Of a stretch of DNA of 64,000 bases, positions 16,784 to 25,155 are shown one piece after another. Each line of letters starts with the position of its first letter. Within the stretch, counting starts at the first letter, position 1. Below the pieces are notes generated by a model, which saw only the letters and a program-made list of their open reading frames with translations, searched no databases and had not been told where the DNA came from. Position numbers and translations under genes: made by a program. Source of the stretch: an uncultured Eubacterium sp. (GTDB taxonomy: Bacteria > Bacillota > Clostridia > Lachnospirales > Lachnospiraceae); assembly GCA_910584645.1 (NCBI GenBank), contig CAJUAU010000001.1, positions 134,297 through 198,296 of the forward strand, written 5' to 3'.

Positions 16784-18472
16784 ATGAGAAGGATATTATG
16801 TTTTGGAGATTCTAATACATATGGGTATTCTCCTGTAGACGGGCAGAGATATGGGGATGATATCAATTGGCCCGGGGTGTTAGGCAGTTTGCTGGGGGAC
16901 AGTTTTGAAGTTATCAACGAGGGAAAAAATGGGCGTACGATTGCTTTTGACGATCCTTACAAAGATGGCTGTAATGGTATGAACGATATTGAGACATGCC
17001 TCGAAGATCATGAACCTCTGGATCTGGTTATTATAATGCTTGGAACCAACGATCTTAAGGTTTATTTTGATGCTACTCCTGAGATCGTGGCAAAAAATAT
17101 GCGGGAATTGTGTGACCGGGTCCAGGCGAAAACCGACGCCAGAGTTATTTTGGCGAGTCCTGCATTACTTGGAGACCAGATAGAATTTTCGCCCCTCCAT
17201 CTGGAATTCGGAAGGACACAGGTAGACTATTCTTTTGAACTGGCACCCTGTTTTGAGAAGATTGCAAAAGAAATTGGTGCAGAATTCATTGACCTTGCTA
17301 TGGTGGCAATGTCAAGTGACGTGGACTGTCTGCATCTGATGCCAGAAGAGCATGCCAAAGTGGCACAGGCTATGAAGGATAAGGTGCTGTGGGTCTTCCG
17401 TGAAGAGCTTGCGCGTGAGGCAAAGGAAAAAGAAGAGGCGGCACGCAGACAGCAGGAGGAAGAGGAAGCGAGACTGCGTGCTGAGGAGGAAGCAAGGCTA
17501 AAAGAGGAAAAAGAACGGGAAGAACGGGAGAGGGAAGCGAGACTGCGTGCGGAAGAGGAAATGAGACAGAGGGCCGAAGAGGAAGCAAGACGGCGTGCTG
17601 CGGAGGAAGCGAGACTGCGTGCGGAAGAGGAAATAAGGCAGCAGGCTGAGACGGAAGTGATACAGCAGAATGTGGAAGAAGTGGACCGTGACGCGGAAGA
17701 AGGAGCAAGACTCCGGCTCCAGGCGATTCTGAAAGCGGCCGAGAAGGAGGCGGCGAAGGAAAGCGTTCAGGAGACAGGAGGTTTAAATGCTGATTTTGTC
17801 CTGGGAAATGATTTGGGAGAAGCAGGGCAGGAAGCGGCAGGAACGGTAGAGACACCGGGGACAGGCATTTCTTCTTCCAGCAGTGAAAAAGAAAAAATGC
17901 TCTCTGGGAAGTTGTATATATGTGATGCTGCGCTCCGGGCTGAAGCAGCAGAAGCAAGAAAAATAACGACGGTCTATAATCAGACAACAAACGCAGAAAT
18001 ATCAAAGCGGACAGAACTTCTAACCCGGTTGTTTAAAAAGGTTGGAAAGACACCGTACATTGAACCGCCTTTCCGCTGCGATTATGGTTCCAATATTACA
18101 GTAGGGGACGAGTTTTATGCAAACTTTGACTGTATCATGCTGGACTGCGCAAATATTAAGATCGGGGATCATGTATTTTTTGGACCGAAGGTAAATATAT
18201 ATACGGCATGTCATCCGATTTATGCACCAGTGAGAAACCAGCAGCTGGAATACGCCAAGGAAGTTACCATTGGTGATGATGTATGGATCGGAGGAAATGT
18301 AACCATCAATCCGGGTGTGCATATTGGAAATAATGTCGTGATCGGGTCCGGCTCTGTCGTAACTTCGGATATCCCGGATGGCGTCGTGGCGGCAGGAAAT
18401 CCGTGCCGTATTTTGAGACGGATCTCCGAAGCAGACAAAAAATATTGGGAAGAGCAGATGGCTTTGATCTGA
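16784..18472 (+). CDS. SGNH hydrolase - charged helix - maltose/galactoside O-acetyltransferase fusion
   Basis: A 562-aa cytoplasmic two-enzyme fusion. Residues 1-210 are an SGNH/GDSL esterase: FGDSNTYGY holds the nucleophile Ser, MLGTNDLK the GxND block, and CLHLMPEEH the Asp/His end. Residues about 210-330 are an extremely charged Glu/Arg/Ala helix with repeated ARLRAEEE units. Residues about 375-562 are a left-handed beta-helix acetyltransferase of the LacA/Maa type (YGSNITVGDEFYANFD, catalytic His in TACHPI, GNPCRILRRI at the end). Coupling an esterase to an O-acetyltransferase suggests opposing or sequential handling of an acetylated sugar; that is inference. Each domain alone is common, the fusion is unusual. 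Confidence 0.88.
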   Translation: MRRILCFGDSNTYGYSPVDGQRYGDDINWPGVLGSLLGDSFEVINEGKNGRTIAFDDPYKDGCNGMNDIETCLEDHEPLDLVIIMLGTNDLKVYFDATPEIVAKNMRELCDRVQAKTDARVILASPALLGDQIEFSPLHLEFGRTQVDYSFELAPCFEKIAKEIGAEFIDLAMVAMSSDVDCLHLMPEEHAKVAQAMKDKVLWVFREELAREAKEKEEAARRQQEEEEARLRAEEEARLKEEKEREEREREARLRAEEEMRQRAEEEARRRAAEEARLRAEEEIRQQAETEVIQQNVEEVDRDAEEGARLRLQAILKAAEKEAAKESVQETGGLNADFVLGNDLGEAGQEAAGTVETPGTGISSSSSEKEKMLSGKLYICDAALRAEAAEARKITTVYNQTTNAEISKRTELLTRLFKKVGKTPYIEPPFRCDYGSNITVGDEFYANFDCIMLDCANIKIGDHVFFGPKVNIYTACHPIYAPVRNQQLEYAKEVTIGDDVWIGGNVTINPGVHIGNNVVIGSGSVVTSDIPDGVVAAGNPCRILRRISEADKKYWEEQMALI

Positions 18473-18473
18473 G

Positions 18474-18576
18474 AAAATAAGTTCTGACGCACTTAAAATA
18501 AGTTCTAAGTTCTGGCGAACTTATTTGCGAGTTGCTAGCGCAACTTGGCTGCACAAAAGGTGTGCAGAAATTATGA
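18474..18576. repeat. Dispersed hairpin-rich repeat, copy 1
   Basis: A roughly 100-bp segment with AAAATAAGTTCTGACG, a second AAAATAAGTTCT, GAACTTATT, a GTTGC-TAGC-GCAAC hairpin, a CTGCAC...GTGCAG hairpin and a final AAATTATGA. A related copy lies at 62388-62508 between recN and spoIVB. Confidence 0.7.
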
Positions 18577-18593
18577 AAAACAGAATATTTGTA

Positions 18594-18632
18594 TGAAAAA
18601 ACCGGTGTAGAGTTACTCTGCACCGGACTTTT
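18594..18632 (-). terminator. Terminator of tyrA, usable in both directions
   Basis: CCGGTGTAGAG and CTCTGCACCGG pair around a 3-nt loop that is the tyrA stop codon. Reading leftward, the stem is followed by a run of six T. Rightward it is followed by five T. Confidence 0.75.
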
Positions 18633-19530
18633 TGTTTGAATCATTAATGAAAATAAAGTCTGAAATAGTATCTGGAATTGAATTCCGGTATGTGCCGGCT
18701 TCGAGGAAGGTGTTCCGGAGATCTTCTGTTTTTTCCTCACGAAGCAGGCCGCGGAAATGTTCCAGGCTTTTAATATACAATTCCAGAAAGTGGTCGATGC
18801 TGTCTTTGTTGGACAGACAGATATTTTCCCACATTTCAGGAGAAGAAGAAGCAATTCTGGTGATATCTTTAAAGCCGCCGGCGGCAAAGGCTTTCATGAA
18901 ACTCTCCGGGGTGTCATTTTCCCTTACCATATTGACCAGTGTGGCAGCGATGATATGGGGAACGTGGCTGATAGCAGCTGTGATATCGTCATGCTTCTCT
19001 GGATCCACAATAACGCATTTGGAGCCGGTACATTTCAGCAGAGATAATAGAAGCTGCAGTTTAGCCTCCGATGTGTGGGGGGTGGGAGTCAGGAGATAAT
19101 AGGAATTTTTTAATAATTCTGCAGAGGAATTGGCATATCCTGTTTTCTCAGATCCCGCCATAGGATGTCCACCAATAAAATTATGTTCCAGTCCAAGGTC
19201 TTTTGCCGCTTTATGAATATTTCCCTTTACACTTCCAACATCGGTAAGGATGCAGTTTTCATGAATGAGTGGTTTCAAATGGTGCAGAAACTCGATGTTT
19301 TTGAGAACCGGCGCACAGAGAAAAATGATATCACAGGAAGAAAATTCAGAATTAATATCGTATACAAGCTCTGAAAGGATACCATCTTTTACACCCTGTT
19401 CCAGATCCGGATTTCTTCTGCGGGTATAGACCTGGATCCTGGCATCTGGAAAGGCAGATTTTATTGCCCTTGCAATGGAACCGCCGATAAGTCCCAGTCC
19501 AAGAAAACCTATATTTAAACTTTTTGTCAT
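18613..19530 (-). CDS. tyrA: Prephenate dehydrogenase
   Basis: NAD(P)-dependent oxidative decarboxylation of prephenate to 4-hydroxyphenylpyruvate in tyrosine biosynthesis. The 305-aa protein starts with the Rossmann motif GFLGLGLIGGSIA. It contains TDVGSVKGNI and the active-site segment FIGGHPMAGSEKTGY, with the helical dimer domain following (AISHVPHIIAATLVN). No ACT or chorismate mutase domain is fused. It is divergent from rfbC and its stop codon lies in the terminator loop. Confidence 0.93.
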   Translation of the reverse strand: MTKSLNIGFLGLGLIGGSIARAIKSAFPDARIQVYTRRRNPDLEQGVKDGILSELVYDINSEFSSCDIIFLCAPVLKNIEFLHHLKPLIHENCILTDVGSVKGNIHKAAKDLGLEHNFIGGHPMAGSEKTGYANSSAELLKNSYYLLTPTPHTSEAKLQLLLSLLKCTGSKCVIVDPEKHDDITAAISHVPHIIAATLVNMVRENDTPESFMKAFAAGGFKDITRIASSSPEMWENICLSNKDSIDHFLELYIKSLEHFRGLLREEKTEDLRNTFLEAGTYRNSIPDTISDFIFINDSNKKSGAE

Positions 19531-19623
19531 ATGATCAAATCCTTTTATATGTAAACTGATGCTGCATTCAACGGCATCATCTGAATGTATTTTAACTCAA
19601 ATTAACTTTTCTGTAAATAACTA

Positions 19624-19652
19624 TTGATAGTTTTCAGCAATAATATTATACT
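19624..19652 (+). promoter_or_regulatory. Promoter of rfbC
   Basis: TTGATA, 17 bp, TATACT, ending 45 bp before the rfbC start codon. Confidence 0.65.
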
Positions 19653-19697
19653 ATATATTGTTTGGATGGTTACATAAGTGAGAAGGAGAAAGAAAAT

Positions 19698-20297
19698 ATG
19701 GCTGAGATCAAGGTGACACCTTGTGAGATCGAGGGATTATATGTTATCGAACCAAAGGTGTTTGGCGACGAGCGGGGATACTTTATAGAGACCTATAACA
19801 AAAAAGAGTTTGAGGCGAGAGGGCTTACCATGGAATTTGTCCAGGATAATGAGTCCATGTCCAAAAGAGGCGTGCTGCGAGGGCTTCATTTCCAGAAGAA
19901 TTTCCCCCAGGGAAAGCTGGTCAGGGTGCTGTCGGGAGAAGTCTTTGATGTAGCTGTGGATATCCGCAAAGGTTCTCCGACATTTGGTAAATGGTTTGGG
20001 GTTGTTCTTTCAGATGAAAATAAAAAGCAGTTTTATGTATCTAAGGGATTCGCCCACGGCTATCTTGTATTGTCGGAAAAAGCAGTTTTTTCTTATAAAT
20101 GTACAGATTTCTATCATCCAGAAGACGAGGGCGGGATCCGCTATGACGATCCCCAGATCGGCGTTGACTGGCCCATTAGTGAGGATATGCAGATCATCCT
20201 GTCAGAAAAGGACAAGCATCATGAGAGTCTGGCAGACCAGCCTCTTGTGTTTGATTATAATAAGTTAAAGCCGGATACGTCCGGTCTGAATCACTAA
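19698..20297 (+). CDS. rfbC: dTDP-4-dehydrorhamnose 3,5-epimerase
   Basis: Cupin-fold epimerase of dTDP-L-rhamnose synthesis for cell-surface polysaccharide. The 199-aa length is right for RmlC. Motifs are FGDERGYFIETYN, GVLRGLHFQ (catalytic His), VFDVAVDIRKGSPTFGKW and YVSKGFAHGYLVL. ATG 19698 is chosen because AAGGAGA lies upstream and the conserved start begins there; an in-frame ATG at 19662 is less likely. rfbA, B and D are not adjacent. Confidence 0.94.
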   Translation: MAEIKVTPCEIEGLYVIEPKVFGDERGYFIETYNKKEFEARGLTMEFVQDNESMSKRGVLRGLHFQKNFPQGKLVRVLSGEVFDVAVDIRKGSPTFGKWFGVVLSDENKKQFYVSKGFAHGYLVLSEKAVFSYKCTDFYHPEDEGGIRYDDPQIGVDWPISEDMQIILSEKDKHHESLADQPLVFDYNKLKPDTSGLNH

Positions 20298-20337
20298 AAA
20301 CCAGCGCTTTGAGCTGATAAAAGAAAGGAAGGATATA

Positions 20338-21507
20338 GTGAATACAACAGTGACAGATTCAATAATTTATGTAGGAGCAGATGATACGACACTTGATTTA
20401 TTTGAGAGCCAGTATGTGATACCGGAAGGAGTTTCCTATAACTCCTATGTGATCCTCGACGACGAGATAACGATCATGGATACGGTTGACAAACGTGCCA
20501 CAGAGGAATGGTTTGCCAATGTAGAAAAAGCACTTGGCGATAAAAAACCATCTTATCTGGTGGTTTCCCATCTTGAACCGGATCATGCTGCAAATATCCA
20601 GAAGGCGGCAGAAAAATATCCCGATATGAAGATCATCGGAAATGCGAAGACATTTTCCATGATGCCGCAGTTCTTTGAAATGGATCTGACAGACCGCAGT
20701 GTAGTGGTAAAAGAAGGGGATACGATCTCGATCGGTACCCATACCCTTCAGTTCTTTATGGCGCCAATGGTGCACTGGCCGGAAGTTATGGTGACTTACG
20801 AGCAGTCTGAGAAAATTTTGTTTTCAGCTGACGGATTTGGCAAGTTTGGTGCTCTTTCCCTGACTGAAAACGAGGACTGGGCATGTGAGGCAAGACGCTA
20901 TTATTTTAATATCGTAGGCAAATATGGCGCTCAGGTTCAGGCACTGCTTAAAAAGGCGGCAACGTTGGACATCGCAATGATCTGTCCACTGCATGGGCCG
21001 ATCCTAAAAGAAGATCTGGGTTATTATATCGGTAAATATAATACATGGAGCAGCTACGAGCCAGAGGATAAAGGTGTTCTGGTAGCCTATGCTTCCATTC
21101 ATGGAAATACAGCTGAGGCGGCGAAAAAACTCGGTACGATCCTGGAGCAGAAAGGTGCTGAAAAAGTGATTGTCAGCGATCTTTCCAGAGAAGATATGGC
21201 AGAGATCATAGAGGATGCTTTCAGATATGATAAGATCATAGTTGCAGCGGCTACATACGATGGCGGTTTATTCCCGGTTATGGAGGACTTCCTGAGCCAT
21301 CTCAAAAGCAAGAATTTCCAAAAACGTGTGGTGGGTATTATGGAAAATGGTTCCTGGGCACCGATGGCTGGAAAACAGATGCGGGCCGTTTTTGAAGGAA
21401 TGAAAGAGATCACGATCTGTGACCAGGTGGTTACCATCAAATCTACAATGAAAGATTCCACGATAGCGGACATGGAAAAACTGGCAGATGAGATCCTGGC
21501 AAAATAA
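20338..21507 (+). CDS. A-type flavodiiron protein (oxygen/NO reductase)
   Basis: Cytoplasmic flavoprotein that reduces O2 or NO with electrons from rubredoxin, protecting anaerobes. Residues 1-245 are a metallo-beta-lactamase-like diiron domain with the ligand set H-x-E-x-D-H in VSHLEPDHAANI, later MVHWPEVM, and PLHGPIL. Residues about 250-389 are a flavodoxin domain (VAYASIHGNTAEAAKKLG). No fused rubredoxin domain is present. The start is GTG 20338 with AAGGAAGGA 6 bp upstream. The gene sits 40 bp after rfbC. Confidence 0.94.
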   Translation: MNTTVTDSIIYVGADDTTLDLFESQYVIPEGVSYNSYVILDDEITIMDTVDKRATEEWFANVEKALGDKKPSYLVVSHLEPDHAANIQKAAEKYPDMKIIGNAKTFSMMPQFFEMDLTDRSVVVKEGDTISIGTHTLQFFMAPMVHWPEVMVTYEQSEKILFSADGFGKFGALSLTENEDWACEARRYYFNIVGKYGAQVQALLKKAATLDIAMICPLHGPILKEDLGYYIGKYNTWSSYEPEDKGVLVAYASIHGNTAEAAKKLGTILEQKGAEKVIVSDLSREDMAEIIEDAFRYDKIIVAAATYDGGLFPVMEDFLSHLKSKNFQKRVVGIMENGSWAPMAGKQMRAVFEGMKEITICDQVVTIKSTMKDSTIADMEKLADEILAK

Positions 21508-21529
21508 TCTGTGGGTATAAGGTGAGAAG

Positions 21530-22279
21530 ATGAATAAAACGCAGAGTGAGCGGTATTCCAGACAGATATTGCTGAATAAGGTAGGGGAAGAGGGGCAGGA
21601 AAAGCTTCTCAATTCCCATGTACTTATTGTAGGAGCCGGTGGACTTGGTTCACCGGCTGCTCTGTATCTGGCATCAGCAGGGGTCGGACATATCGGCATT
21701 CTGGATGATGATGATGTGGATCTGACAAATCTTCAAAGGCAGGTCATACATTCTTCTGGATCCATCGGGAGCCCCAAAGTATTATCAGCAAAAAAACGGA
21801 TCGAGAAGTTAAATCCGGATGTCCAGGTATCAGCTCTGCGGGAACGGCTGCAGGAAGACAACGCAAAAGAGATATTTGACAATTATGATTTTATTCTTGA
21901 CGCCACAGATAATTTTGAAGCCAAGTTTCTGATCAATGATACCTGTGTTGCTCTGAAAAAACCATTTTCCTACGGAGGTATTCAGGAATTTGGGGGACAG
22001 CTTATGACTTATGTTCCAGGAGAGGGACCCTGTTACCGCTGTATCTTTGAGCAGCCTCCGGAGGATGGTTTGATTCCCACTTGCCGGGAGGTCGGGGTGA
22101 TCGGCTGTATGGCAGGCATTATCGGTACACTGCAGAGTATGGAGGCGGTAAAGTTTCTGTTGGGGATTGGGGAGCTGCTTACCAGCAGGATGCTCACGGT
22201 GGATGCTTTGACGATGGAATTCCGTCAGGTCAGATTCACGAAAAAAAATCCTGAATGTCCTGTATGCGGAAAAGCATAG
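21530..22279 (+). CDS. ThiF/MoeB/HesA-family adenylyltransferase
   Basis: E1-like enzyme that adenylates the C-terminus of a ubiquitin-like sulfur carrier (ThiS or MoaD type). The 249-aa protein has the start RYSRQILL, the nucleotide loop VGAGGLGSPAALYLASAGVG, DLTNLQRQ, the ATDNF block, and zinc-binding CxxC pairs (CYRC and CPVC). There is no rhodanese domain. No thiamine or molybdopterin genes are adjacent, so which carrier it serves cannot be told. Confidence 0.9.
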   Translation: MNKTQSERYSRQILLNKVGEEGQEKLLNSHVLIVGAGGLGSPAALYLASAGVGHIGILDDDDVDLTNLQRQVIHSSGSIGSPKVLSAKKRIEKLNPDVQVSALRERLQEDNAKEIFDNYDFILDATDNFEAKFLINDTCVALKKPFSYGGIQEFGGQLMTYVPGEGPCYRCIFEQPPEDGLIPTCREVGVIGCMAGIIGTLQSMEAVKFLLGIGELLTSRMLTVDALTMEFRQVRFTKKNPECPVCGKA

Positions 22280-22300
22280 AATAAAACAGGGTTCATCAAG

Positions 22301-22375
22301 AGGAAAGTTTGTATTCGCGGAGCGAAAACACGAAGTGTTTTTATAGAGCTGCGGTTTTCAGCCAGCCCTTTTTTA
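22301..22375 (+). terminator. Terminator-associated repeat after the ThiF-family gene
   Basis: Starts AGGAAAGTTTGTATTCGCGG and ends GCGGTTTTCAGCCAGCCC followed by six T. It is a diverged relative of the two tandem copies after tRNA-Gly (30430-30609), sharing AGGAAAGTT, GCGGAGC and GCGGTTTTCAG. Confidence 0.6.
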
Positions 22376-22384
22376 TTATATCAT

Positions 22385-22420
22385 CGGCGCCAGTTTGAAA
22401 CAGATATCAGACTGGCGCCG
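22385..22420 (-). terminator. Strong hairpin between convergent genes
   Basis: CGGCGCCAGT and ACTGGCGCCG form a perfect 10-bp GC-rich stem just downstream of the PRTase-like gene. It probably ends leftward transcription, although no T-run follows directly. Confidence 0.55.
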
Positions 22421-22432
22421 TTTAACGGACTC

Positions 22433-23083
22433 TTAGAATTTGGAATACCCATAGCTGTTTACAATGGCATCGATTTTATGTCCTGCTTCACAGAAAGGAC
22501 AATGATGCTGGGAGAAGGATTGGTAGTCAGGCAGATCATCCGTGTGGAAGATCGATTTAACCGTATGTCCTTCGATCTGGTCAGTGGCGCTGAATATTGC
22601 CGAGATACCCTGTATGATCCCGCCATAATATTCGATACACTCCAGACTTTGGGCAATGGTCTTTCCGGTGGTGGCAGAGGCGAGAAGAAGAAGGGTATTT
22701 TTCCCATTTACCATCGGCTGAATGTTGTCCCGGAAGATCATTTGTCCGCTGGGGTTAAACTCCGGCTCGATGACATAGATACTCTGGTGCATATTCATGG
22801 AGATCACACCAGCCTCTGTGAGTTTGCTGGCAAGAAAAGCGCCGATCATGTAACAGCCATCCATACAGATAATCGTATCAATAGGTGTGCTGTACTGATA
22901 TTCCTTAGCCATGGTAGAGGCTGCCTGGTAGGCTTCCCTCTGTCCCACTTTCAGACGTGTCATATCCAGATAGTAATTGATGTGTGAATGGTTTGTGGCA
23001 AAATGCCCTGGGACCACCTTAAGAACAAGTTTATTGTTGATCCTGGATGGAATTTTAATTACGTTTTCTAGTTTATCCAGCAT
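22433..23083 (-). CDS. Phosphoribosyltransferase-like protein
   Basis: A 216-aa protein with a type I PRTase-like layout. A catalytic-loop region is followed by TIICMDGCYMIGAFLA and the PRPP-loop-like TLLLLASATTGKTIAQSLEC (about residues 140-160). The classical acidic pair just before the loop is missing, so catalysis on PRPP is uncertain. The C-terminus has HHCPFCEAGHKID, a possible metal site. ATG 23083 with TAAGGAGG upstream is preferred over the longer frame. It could be an orotate-PRTase-like enzyme or a ligand-binding regulator. Confidence 0.7.
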   Translation of the reverse strand: MLDKLENVIKIPSRINNKLVLKVVPGHFATNHSHINYYLDMTRLKVGQREAYQAASTMAKEYQYSTPIDTIICMDGCYMIGAFLASKLTEAGVISMNMHQSIYVIEPEFNPSGQMIFRDNIQPMVNGKNTLLLLASATTGKTIAQSLECIEYYGGIIQGISAIFSATDQIEGHTVKSIFHTDDLPDYQSFSQHHCPFCEAGHKIDAIVNSYGYSKF

Positions 23084-23165
23084 ATTTGGATACCTCCTTA
23101 CAAAAATCATTGACGTTTATATTCCCTTTAACGTCCATTATACCATGTTCCCTGTTGTTTGACAA

Positions 23166-23522
23166 TTAAAGTATTTCCTCTGTCTCAGCAGTATCTGCGA
23201 TGGAATCCTCCTCCAGATCCTCCGCAGCGTCCTGTTCCTTTGGAGGCTGGGACAGGAAAACCAGAGTGCATAACAGTACAGCCAGGACGATCGGAGCAGA
23301 GTAGATGAAAGTCCGAAAGTCTGGATTTACATTTGTTCCGGGAGTGTTAAAATAGACAAACAGGGCGATATAAACAGAAAATAAAATTATTCCTAAAACC
23401 GTTCCCAGGATTCTCCCTATTTTTTTCCCTTTGAACCTGGCTTTCAAAAGACAGAATACAATGGCAAAGGCAAGGCTTCCGTCAAAAAGGCCAAAAATAA
23501 GCATACCAACACTAATACCCAT
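23166..23522 (-). CDS. Small integral membrane protein, unknown
   Basis: A 118-aa protein with about three membrane helices: residues about 3-25, 35-58 and 75-95. The C-terminal tail is acidic and cytoplasmic (DAAEDLEEDSIADTAETEEI). ATG 23522 is chosen for the upstream CGGAG; an in-frame ATG at 23552 lacks a ribosome site. No family recognised. Confidence 0.6.
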   Translation of the reverse strand: MGISVGMLIFGLFDGSLAFAIVFCLLKARFKGKKIGRILGTVLGIILFSVYIALFVYFNTPGTNVNPDFRTFIYSAPIVLAVLLCTLVFLSQPPKEQDAAEDLEEDSIADTAETEEIL

Positions 23523-23622
23523 AACAATCTCCGTTCCTGCGAATTCACGCATATATTAATAGTATTTAAACACTTTAAATCTAGTATACTATAAAATTAT
23601 TTAAATTTCTATCAAATTTTTG

Positions 23623-23651
23623 TTGACATTTGAAAAAAAATATGATAATTT
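23623..23651 (+). promoter_or_regulatory. Probable promoter of tRNA-Leu
   Basis: A perfect TTGACA lies 34 bp before the mature tRNA. The -10 is weak (TAATTT at 17 bp, or GATAAT at 15 bp). Confidence 0.45.
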
Positions 23652-23661
23652 AAATAAGCAC

Positions 23662-23745
23662 GCAGGAGTGGCGGAATTGGCAGACGCGCAGGCTTCAGGT
23701 GCCTGTGGTAGCAATATCGTGTGGGTTCAAGTCCCATCTCCTGCA
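23662..23745 (+). tRNA. tRNA-Leu (CAG)
   Basis: The acceptor stem GCAGGAG pairs with CTCCTGC. The D arm contains GGCGGAATTGGCAGACGC. The anticodon loop TTCAGGT is in a CAGGC/GCCTG stem and reads CAG. A long class II variable arm follows, then the T loop TTCAAGT. The discriminator is A and CCA is not encoded. Confidence 0.95.
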
Positions 23746-23754
23746 TTGTCATGA

Positions 23755-23786
23755 AAAAGATATGAGTTGATCATATCTTTTTTTTG
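23755..23786 (+). terminator. Terminator of tRNA-Leu
   Basis: AAAGATATGA and TCATATCTTT pair around a 5-nt loop and are followed by a T-run. Confidence 0.85.
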
Positions 23787-23803
23787 TTTTAAACGGAAAT
23801 GCC

Positions 23804-23831
23804 TTTACAACTTCAAAAAATATGGTAAAAT
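23804..23831 (+). promoter_or_regulatory. Probable promoter of the foldase-like gene
   Basis: TTTACA, 16 bp, TAAAAT, ending 42 bp before the start codon. Confidence 0.45.
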
Positions 23832-23873
23832 ATATGATGTATGTTTACAAATATATAGTTTTGGAGGAAAGTG

Positions 23874-25034
23874 ATGAATAACTCAAAGAAATTGGCAAAA
23901 AACGGTGGGATTGGATCAGAGAAGCAAAGTAAAGGTTCAGGAAGTGTAGTCATTGCTTCAAAAAACAAAATTTTACTGACACTTGGAATTGCGGCGGTCA
24001 TTATTCTTTGTGCCGGTGTATTTTATATGCAGCTGAGACCGCGAGCGGTGCTGAAAGTGACGCGGAGCGATGAAAGTGGAGAAAAGACCAATACGGTTTA
24101 TATGAAAGAAGCGGTTTATGATATTTATACTCTTGAGACTCAGTTTAATTCTTATGCTTCCCTGTATCAGCAGATGTATGGTACAACCTACTGGGAGATG
24201 GAAAATGCAGACGAGGACGGAAGAAATGGTGCTTCTGCTGCCAAAAAGCAGGTGATGGATGGTCTCAAACAGAAAGAGATCCTTTATATGGAGGCACAGA
24301 AGTTAGGACATGCCCTGACAGATGAGGAAAAGAAAGCAGCGGATGAAAGCGCGGCTAAGGCGATGGAATCCATGACAGACGGACAGAAAAAACTTCCGGG
24401 ACTGGATGAAGAGACTTTGAAGGAAGTATTTGCGAAAAACGCACTGGCTCAAAAATACAGACAGGTTATCATATCAGAGAGCGGCATTGACAGAGAAGCA
24501 CTGAAAGCCACTGTGAAAAAGGAAGATTTCCGCCAGTATACGATGCAGTACTATAAAGTAAGCAATAAAACAGGATCCGGGGATGAAGAAGTGGATGTGA
24601 CTGCAGAGCAGAAACAGACCAATCTGAACAATATGAAAGCTCTTCAGGAAAAGGCGAAGACTGCTGAGGACTTTACAAAGCTTATAGAAGAAAAGGATAC
24701 GACGGGAATTCAGGCAGTTCAGACCCAGGAGCTTCTGGAAAAGGATATGGACAGTTCTTCCTTCCTGACAAAGAAACTGAGAAAACGTCTGATCAAGATG
24801 AAGAATGATCAGATCTCAGACGTTATTGAGGGAGAAGACGGATACTATCTTGTAAAAATGGTGAATAACGATGATAGTGCTGCCTATGACAAAGAATGTG
24901 ATTCCGTTGTGAGTGCCGAGGAGACCAAGCAGTTTAATGCCAAATATGATGAGATTAAAACTAGATATAAAACAGAAGTTCAGAGCTACTGGAAGGGACG
25001 TGTGAAACTCGGTTCCTACACAGCAGTACAGTAA
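23874..25034 (+). CDS. Membrane-anchored PrsA/SurA-like foldase
   Basis: A 386-aa protein with a cytoplasmic N-terminus, one membrane helix (about residues 36-54, ILLTLGIAAVIILCAGVFY) and a large extracellular helical domain like the SurA/PrsA chaperone part (KKQVMDGLKQKEILYMEAQK). A parvulin-like region follows (FTKLIEEKDTTG...ISDVIEGEDGYYLVKM). Such proteins help secreted proteins fold; whether the rotamase part is active is unclear. ATG 23874 sits 6 bp after GGAGG; GTG 23871 is too close. The gene is monocistronic with its own promoter. Confidence 0.75.
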   Translation: MNNSKKLAKNGGIGSEKQSKGSGSVVIASKNKILLTLGIAAVIILCAGVFYMQLRPRAVLKVTRSDESGEKTNTVYMKEAVYDIYTLETQFNSYASLYQQMYGTTYWEMENADEDGRNGASAAKKQVMDGLKQKEILYMEAQKLGHALTDEEKKAADESAAKAMESMTDGQKKLPGLDEETLKEVFAKNALAQKYRQVIISESGIDREALKATVKKEDFRQYTMQYYKVSNKTGSGDEEVDVTAEQKQTNLNNMKALQEKAKTAEDFTKLIEEKDTTGIQAVQTQELLEKDMDSSSFLTKKLRKRLIKMKNDQISDVIEGEDGYYLVKMVNNDDSAAYDKECDSVVSAEETKQFNAKYDEIKTRYKTEVQSYWKGRVKLGSYTAVQ

Positions 25035-25155
25035 TGACCATAAGGATTGTGAGATTGCAGGGCAATGAAGCAGTCCGCAGGTATCATAGGGGTCAAAAGC
25101 CTTTTGCCCCCAGCATCTTATATAGTATCAACAGACGAGATAGGAGAGAAAAGCC

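Noticed and set aside
25035..25155. Purine riboswitch before purL
   Set aside because: The gap has a simple GGGGTCAAAAG hairpin but none of the conserved three-way-junction sequences of the purine aptamer.
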